NCBI GenBank assembly: GCA_905221605.1
Contig: CAJNDS010002214.1
Span: 502,512-566,511 of the forward strand
Source: Symbiodinium natans
Taxonomy: Eukaryota > Sar > Dinophyceae > Suessiales > Symbiodiniaceae
Direction: 5' to 3'
DNA length: 64,000 bases
The position numbers and the translations under genes are program-made. Shown piece after piece: positions 58,883-64,000 of the stretch. The first letter of the stretch is position 1. Every line of letters begins with the position of its first letter. The notes under the pieces are model-generated. The model was given only the letters and a program-made list of their open reading frames with translations. It was not told where the DNA came from and made no database searches.

Positions 58883-59203
58883 AGCAAGCCATTCACAGGC
58901 AGATTTGCAGCATTCGATAACGATGAGCATACATGGGCCACGTGCTGCAAGGACCTCTACTTCATCGAATGTGATGCGAACGGCTTTTGCAGCACCGTCG
59001 GTGGTTCCGGTTACGGATACGGCTGTGGGGACGGTTACGGCAACGGCTACGGCAACGGCTACGGCAGCCGCGGCTACGGCAGCCGCGGCTACGGCAGCCA
59101 CGGCTACGGTTCTGGATGCGATGGTCACGACTCTTACGTCGCAGGGCAGTCTGATATGCATCTCGGCACATGCTCGCGCTTACAAGGCTCGCCCGAAGAA
59201 TGA
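58883..59203 (+). CDS. Candidate exon: cysteines flanking a Gly/Tyr repeat
   Basis: After TTCACAGGCAG the frame reads FAAFDNDEHTWATCCKDLYF, IECDANGFCSTVGGSGYGYG, then CGDGYGNGYGNGYGSRGYGS and a last part with GCDGHDSYVAGQ and a stop at 59201. The repeat is (G-Y-G-N/S-R/H)n. The +1 frame is also open for 139 codons from 58845 as an Ala/Thr repeat. I prefer the Gly/Tyr frame because it keeps the cysteine-rich style of the neighbours on both sides of the repeat. Confidence 0.42.
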   Translation, partial: SKPFTGRFAAFDNDEHTWATCCKDLYFIECDANGFCSTVGGSGYGYGCGDGYGNGYGNGYGSRGYGSRGYGSHGYGSGCDGHDSYVAGQSDMHLGTCSRLQGSPEE

Positions 59204-59216
59204 AACATTGACAGAC

Positions 59217-59502
59217 TCAGCAAGTTTTTATAACTGCACACCAGTGCCCGACCGCAGTCTGTGAGATCTGCGTGTGCTGGTGGATTCCAACTTTCCCGGT
59301 TCATGTGCCGGTCCTGTCACGTCCGAGGTACTTCGATTATGATTTGGGTGGTCGCCGGCTTGATGACGTCATGGGGTCGCTGGAGGACGTCGCCATTTTA
59401 AGATACGGGCAAACCATAGGTGAGATCGCGCCAGAAGAACATGAAAACCCTTTGCATGAACTTGACAGGGCAAGCTGTCCAACACAGCCACGCAGTTGAC
59501 AT
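59217..59502 (+). CDS. Candidate exon, cysteine-containing, possibly terminal
   Basis: After TTGACAGACTCAG the frame reads FITAHQCPTAVCEICVCWWI, PTFPVHVPVLSRPRYFDYDL, then GGRRLDDVMGSLEDVAILRY and GQTIGEIAPEEHENPLHELD, to a stop at 59498-59500. C-P-T-A-V-C-x-x-C-x-C is half A-like. The acidic, mixed-charge end could be a cytoplasmic tail or a last exon. It follows the Gly/Tyr island closely. Confidence 0.4.
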
Positions 59503-59509
59503 CCACAGT

Positions 59510-60260
59510 TGTCAACGGGCAACTTAGTTGTCAAAGGCGGATGCATTGCTACTGCTCTTGCTCATCGTACGCTCACATACAGGAGAGCTGCATGCAGAGC
59601 GGATCATGATGTCCGCCGCTTCAAACTAATGTTGCGTCCTGAATAGTCCCGTCCCCGCGGAATTGTGAGAATAACAAGGTCCCGAAATTTTGCAGCCCCG
59701 GAATTGTGAAAACAGATCCGGGCGATGCGAATTTTCGGCGGGGCTTCCCTTTTAGACTCACATCAACTCATCACTCTTCAAATCGTATGGATCCCGCTGA
59801 ACTTCATACAAACTCATCATTTTAAAATCTAAAGCCAGACCCCCCGCCCCCTCCAGGACGTGCGGATGAAGATGAATAGCGCCTTGCAACTGCCACCAGG
59901 GCCACTCTGGTATTGACGAGCGTAGGGTAGGCTGCTCAAGGCTGAAAAGTGTAAGCCAGCGTTCTGTAACACTAGTCACTAAACCCTAACACACCTTACC
60001 GGTCCTGAAAAAACTGCGCTCTCGAGCCGCAGATGGGCATGGTAGTTCAGCGTTAATACAGCTTTTGTTTTTATGCTTCCGGATCAAGCCCCAGCCGTTT
60101 CCCTTCTCGCAGGGCGCTTTCATGACAACCGGGGTCTTAGTCTTTGTTGAGCCTTTCACATTTCCTTTCGAGCAGACCGCGCAGCACCCAAAGCCCTGCA
60201 ACCCCTTTGATTCTTTCAAAAATTAAGCAGTTTGGCCTCAGAAGCTTGCAGAAGAAAGCA
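59510..60260. other. Spacer without a recognised exon
   Basis: Frames on the - strand at 59758-60219 are open but have no recurring motif. A short frame at 59690 (CSPGIVKTDPGDANFRRG) follows TTTTGCAG and is too weak to claim. Confidence 0.35.
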
Positions 60261-60275
60261 AACACCCATATCTAA

Positions 60276-60433
60276 TCTGAAGACCTTTTCTCGCGACATT
60301 CGAGGTTCACAACCACCATCGCACTCAAGACTGGTACAGCCCGGCGCCTGTCTACCGACTCATCGAGCGCAGATCCTCGACGGACCAACACCAACAAGGC
60401 CGTGATGACGCTACGCGGCCCCAAAAAGCAGTA
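60276..60433 (+). CDS. Weak coding candidate
   Basis: The frame reads HSRFTTTIALKTGTARRLST then DSSSADPRRTNTNKAVMTLR. It is Thr/Arg-rich, following ATCTGAAG. No motif. Confidence 0.25.
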
Positions 60434-60831
60434 ACAGCAGGCAGCCTGGGACAGGCAGCCATCTATGGTCCTTCCATTCACTCACACATGAGACGCCGAA
60501 TCCGAGCTTCGCTGCAGAATGAACAGGGATGTCTACATTCATGTTGGCATCCCGACACACATGTCCTGCCGCTTAACTCTCCCTCGAGAAAGCGTCGCCG
60601 CATGCAAGGTTCAGGATTGCCAACCAAGGCGCGCTGCTTGAAAGGTTGTGTAGAGCTGCCGGAGTTCAACAGCAACTTGAAGCACCAATGAGCACCCAAA
60701 AAGTCTGTAGCCAGGGGCGACAGTGTTTGCCAAGCTTTGTGAAGTTGAAGGTGCCAATCCTGTTCTTCCGGATGTGGTCGCGGAGCAGATGAAGACGCAG
60801 GCCGCAGACGTCTCTGGCTAGAGGGCGTTTA

Positions 60832-60852
60832 TAGGGTTTAGGGTTTAGGGTG
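60832..60852 (+). repeat. Short TTTAGGG array
   Basis: Three units. Confidence 0.92.
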
Positions 60853-61335
60853 GGAGGGGCATCAGGCCCTGGCAGTTTGGAGTACCGCCAGCAGCACACC
60901 GCAGTTCGTGGCGTGCAGAATGCAACTTGTTTCACCGCTAATCGAGCTAGGAGAAGCAACAAGGCTCAGAAGGCTAGTCAGGTGTAGAGTGAAGTGGACT
61001 GCATGTTTCATTCTTGAGGGATCTTTGACAGTGTGTTGCAATACCAAATCACGAGCCATGAAGTTCTTCAGACGGGTCCACTGTGGCATGTAGGTGCCCT
61101 GTGCCTTCAGCCGGTCTGACAACGCTTGAGCGTGTAATCATTGTAATAAATCCTAAGCAGCTTCCATGATTTTCGTGTCAGTGCAGGTGAGCAGCGGCAA
61201 GAGCGGAATGGCCGCCGCATTGTCCCAGATTGGCTCCGTCAACACGCAGGCGAGCGGTGAAAGGTGAATCGATACATGTCCCGGACAATTTTGGCATCTC
61301 TCATGAGTTTCCTGCTAGATTGCCAGGTTGGTGGA

Positions 61336-61374
61336 CTGATGATGATGATGATCATGATGATGATGATGAAGATC

Positions 61375-61405
<31 letters not shown>

Positions 61406-61550
61406 GATGATTTGATGATTTGATGATTTGATGATTTTATGATTTGATGATTTCATGATTTCATGGTTTGATGATTTGATGGTTTGATGGTTTGACGGTT
61501 TGATGGTTTCATGATGATGGTGATGATGATGATGATGGTGATGATGATAT
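61336..61550 (+). repeat. GAT microsatellite with ATGATTTG sub-array
   Basis: (GAT)n, then about ten ATGATTTG/ATGGTTTG-type octamers, then (GAT)n again. Confidence 0.96.
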
Positions 61551-63220
61551 CTGCAGGGCTTAACAGCTTAACAGAAAGACTTATGTGGCAGCTATTTTCC
61601 GTTGAAGTCCTTCGTGGACCCCACCACCACCACCCCCCCCCCCTCCCCCGCTCCAACACGCACCCCCACCCTTAATAAAACAACAACGATTACCACTATG
61701 GCTGTTGCTCTTATTGTTGCTGTTGGTGTTCCTCTTCGATTACTTTTCTACTGCTCTTATTCTCATTTTTCTTACCCTCAGTACTTCGATTCCAGTCTTA
61801 GTATGCGTAATGTGCTTACTACTACTATAAATGTTAGACTATTGCAATTACTACGCTTCTGATTGCTTGTCTGATTCCTTTTCTTACCGTGTAGGCGTGT
61901 CTCGGTTCTACTATCTACATGAAAAACCATTGTCTTGGTACGCCATGTGGGGCGTGATCGAGCCCCTCCCAAGGTTCGGTCACCGTTGGCCCAAACTGCG
62001 GAAACCCTAAACCCCCGAAACTATGTTGTACCTTGATACCGTTGAGTGCGATCAGGCAGGAATCCCGGTGGCATCCACGCAGACGAGAGTTCAACTACCG
62101 ACGACTGCGAAGGCGATCGGCAGCGGCGTCATGCACACTAGGGACGACATATTTGCGATGCAAGCTGCCCTGAAATCCCTTCATGTAGTTTTGCTCTGCT
62201 CGCTCCTGAATCTTGAGAAGCTTGTAGTGCCAGACAATGGACGGCCCTGTCGGATAACATTGATGCTGTGGGGTTCACAATGCCGGGCAGTCCGGTCTGG
62301 GTCCTGGGCGGCCTATAGGCCATAGGGGTCGCGAGGTCGAAACTGGACCTCAAGAACATTCTGCATGCCACGCAGACAGCTCGTAGTCAGAAAGGTCTCA
62401 AGAAGGTCCAGAACAGGGCGAGACCATGGTAACGGGTCCACAGGAAATCCCCAATCTCCAAAAAAATCGGTGCATACTTTTTGCCATAGTGGAGCTTAGT
62501 GGAGACTGACAATGGGCTTCTGAAGCTCGACCGACACGTCTGCTTTGCGTGCTGCCAGCATGCCTCGAATGGGGGTGGTTGGCACCTATACCCACTTCCC
62601 TGTCAGACCTCGACGCCGCCACCGCCGTGCACTGAGTCAGTTCGTTCGTTCATCGTGCTCAGTGCTCAATGTGTTGCGTTGGCTCAGTCGTCATTTATTC
62701 GGACTGAGCATGTGTGGGGCTGCTACGTAGTGCAGCTGGAGACATTCCGAAGACTTGAGAAGCCCAGGTTATGCAAAGGTGCCTGCAGGTGACAGTGTCA
62801 GTTATCGTGAGATATTGTGAGGTCTGACGTGCCCTTCTCCAAGCTTATCATTGTCGCTTGGCCAGTTAAACCATTGTGGGGTCAGGATGGAAGCACCGCT
62901 GTAGACGCCTACCTTCAAGAAGATACAGTGGGAAGTTGTCGATCCACTACCTCAAAGCTTCTGATTTCAACCTCCAAGTAGCAAGCGCATGACGCCCGAT
63001 GTTTCAATCAGGCATCGAGGAGCCTTGATGCGAGTTGGCAACACAGTTTATGCACGCCTTGGGAGAAGCGCGATGCTCCTGCAGTTTCAAAAAGCATCGG
63101 CCCGAAACCAGGGAGTAGCCCTCTCACAGTGACAGAGTACCTAAGCTCATACGGTCGCAGGTCGTCGTTCGAGCGAAACACATGCCCTGGCAAGCGCCGC
63201 AAGAGCACTGCCGTTACGCC
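61551..63220. other. Spacer without a firm exon
   Basis: Open frames at 62023 and 62499 exist. The latter has RHVCFACCQHASNGGGWH after GAAG, cysteine-rich but without module spacing. A pair of CCCTAAA-like units lies at 62002-62014. Confidence 0.4.
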
Positions 63221-63225
63221 TTCTT

Positions 63226-63338
63226 AGTAGGGAATGAGGGAATTGGGGCCCTACATATACCCTTTGAGGGATGAAATAGGGTGCCTCAACATGTACCCTT
63301 TAAGGGGTCATAATTGGGTACCTCCTTCCCTCATTCAG
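63226..63338 (+). mobile_element. Introner-like element, family G, full copy
   Basis: GTAGGGAATGAGGGAATTGG at the left and CCTCCTTCCCTCATTCAG at the right. Internal arms are GGGCCCTACATATACCC / GGGTGCC and TACCCTTTAAGGGGTC. The left edge CTTA|GTAGGG is donor-like and the right edge CATTCAG|C acceptor-like. Confidence 0.72.
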
Positions 63339-63452
63339 CCAGCTTTAGCTTTGAGAGCCCCGCCTGCAAGGATGCCATGAGCGCTGCTGCAGAGGCTGCG
63401 GCCACTATGCTCAAGGGTGGCCACTCGGACCTTAGTTCTGGCTGGTTCTTAG
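63339..63452 (+). CDS. Candidate exon, upstream part
   Basis: It starts at the CATTCAG edge of the preceding element. The frame reads SFSFESPACKDAMSAAAEAA then ATMLKGGHSDLSSGWFL. When the next element plus one TCTTAG copy is removed it joins in frame to GAAVFVTHPDTCKFDPQFC. W-F-L-G-A-A-V-F-V could be a short hydrophobic strand. Function unknown. Confidence 0.42.
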
Positions 63453-63528
63453 AAGGGAATGAGGGGAAGAGGTGCCCTATAGAATCCCCTACAGGGTACA
63501 TGATTCCCTCACCCCCTACTCCAGGGAG
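63453..63528 (+). mobile_element. Introner-like element, family G, short copy inside an open frame
   Basis: 76 bp from AAGGGAATGAGGGGAAGAGG to GATTCCCTCACCCCC and CCAGGGAG, between direct repeats TCTTAG (63447-63452 and 63529-63534). Removing 82 bp restores a continuous frame. Confidence 0.68.
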
Positions 63529-63723
63529 TCTTAGGTGCAGCTGTTTTTGTGACACATCCTGACACGTGCAAGTTCGACCCCCAATTCTGCCACAGGCAAC
63601 AGCACTGTGAAGACTGCCATGGGCCAGGCCAGAAGGAACGGGTTTTCAGGGAGAGGGCAGCGGTGCAAAGTCCACCGCAGGCCATTGGGGTTCGGATTAG
63701 TTGGCAAGGCTGCAGCACGCCGT
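63529..63723 (+). CDS. Candidate exon, downstream part, cysteine-rich
   Basis: Joined in frame to the 63339 island after element removal. It reads GAAVFVTHPDTCKFDPQFCH then RQQHCEDCHGPGQKERVF. D-T-C-K-x(4)-F-C-x(4)-H-C-x-x-C suggests a small disulfide or metal-binding cluster. It stays open to a stop near 63723. Confidence 0.4.
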
Positions 63724-63928
63724 AGCATGTGGAACGCGAGGAGCAGCTACTAGTACTGCCAACAACTAAAGATACCTAAAGATACCTAAAGTTTAAAGTA
63801 GCTAAGGCATGAGCACCTGACCTCATAAAGAGCAGCCAATGCATCGGTGACAGGCTCAGAAAGATTGACAAGAGATCCTGCATGCAATGCCCCAGGATGG
63901 AAGCAAAAGCTTGTGAGTAACAGAACAT

Positions 63929-64000
63929 TAGGGTTTAGGGTGGAGGGTTTAGGGTTTAGGGTTTAGGGTTAAGGTTTAGGGTTTAGGGTTTAGGGTTTAG
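63929..64000 (+). repeat. TTTAGGG array at the window edge
   Basis: About ten units with GGTGGAGGG and TTAAGG changes, continuing beyond the window. Confidence 0.96.

Noticed and set aside
60488-60691. Two overlapping frames, NEQGCLHSCWHPD and MNRDVYIHVGIPTHMSC, each resembling a CUB start
   Set aside because: They compete in the same DNA and neither has boundaries, so no call is made.
63929-64000. A true chromosome end at the right edge
   Set aside because: The array is short and imperfect like dozens of internal ones, and the window is simply cut there.
1-64000. tRNA, rRNA or snRNA genes
   Set aside because: I saw no convincing cloverleaf or conserved box by eye; a covariance-model search would be needed to exclude small RNAs.

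Overview
The window looks like nuclear DNA of a complex microbial eukaryote, most likely a dinoflagellate. There are no operons, and no long intact gene except one decayed retroelement. Plant/alga-type telomere repeats (TTTAGGG/CCCTAAA) recur in both orientations from end to end. The other pointers are a LINE-type reverse transcriptase, short coding islands with GT, GC and possibly GA splice donors, threonine-rich linkers, and short inverted-repeat elements resembling introners. Other algae with TTTAGGG telomeres (cryptophytes, chlorarachniophytes, chromerids) are not excluded. One 100-base run of N (22023-22122) marks a scaffold gap.

Almost all coding potential is on the + strand, in islands of about 50-300 nt with no recognisable promoter or complete gene. 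Read together, many islands belong to a few recurring extracellular-type modules: (1) CUB-like halves with a C-x-M-D-x-x-G-C-I-x-S-x-x-Y-P core (406, 6286, 13660/13945, 15580, 20829, 26027, 28848; weaker elsewhere); (2) a split cysteine module, with half A CPxxC-x(n)-C (40301, 44836, 46447, 47404, 48503, 49467, 49937, 56992) and half B E-x-C-V/I-x(n)-C-P-C-G-x-N (31654, 37501, 39830, 46725, 47928, 48201, 52475, 55963); (3) a V-P-x-G-x-I-x-W motif (8183, 23390, 29847; perhaps 685); (4) an SGWKICL motif followed by Thr-rich linkers (27121, 29847). I infer that the window lies within one very large gene, or a cluster of related genes, for secreted or surface proteins cut into small exons. No transcript was available to prove this.

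The spacer DNA has its own structure. Telomere-like arrays, including homogenised CCCCAAA and TTCAGGG variants, flank many islands. CCCTAAA arrays often lie upstream and run straight into an AG acceptor; TTTAGGG arrays often lie downstream and start at the presumed donor. Several families of inverted-repeat elements of about 75-200 bp sit between islands. One family (5615, 38999, 46547) has 108-110 bp copies, each flanked by near-identical 8-bp direct repeats. Another (63226, 63453 and relatives) sits inside an open reading frame that becomes continuous when the element is removed. One telomere-like array at 58569-58614 is flanked by an exact 14-bp direct repeat.

Layout: 1-8 kb arrays, CUB islands and elements; 8.3-13.6 kb mostly non-coding with microsatellites and degenerate tandem repeats; 13.6-32.4 kb CUB, VPxG and Thr-linker islands around a large CA microsatellite and the gap; 32.4-37.4 kb mostly inverted-repeat elements; 37.4-40.6 kb cysteine-module islands; 40.7-44.7 kb a frameshifted, internally deleted LINE; 44.8-57.4 kb the densest run of cysteine-module islands; 57.4-64 kb arrays, a Gly/Tyr-repeat island, GAT microsatellites and introner-like elements.
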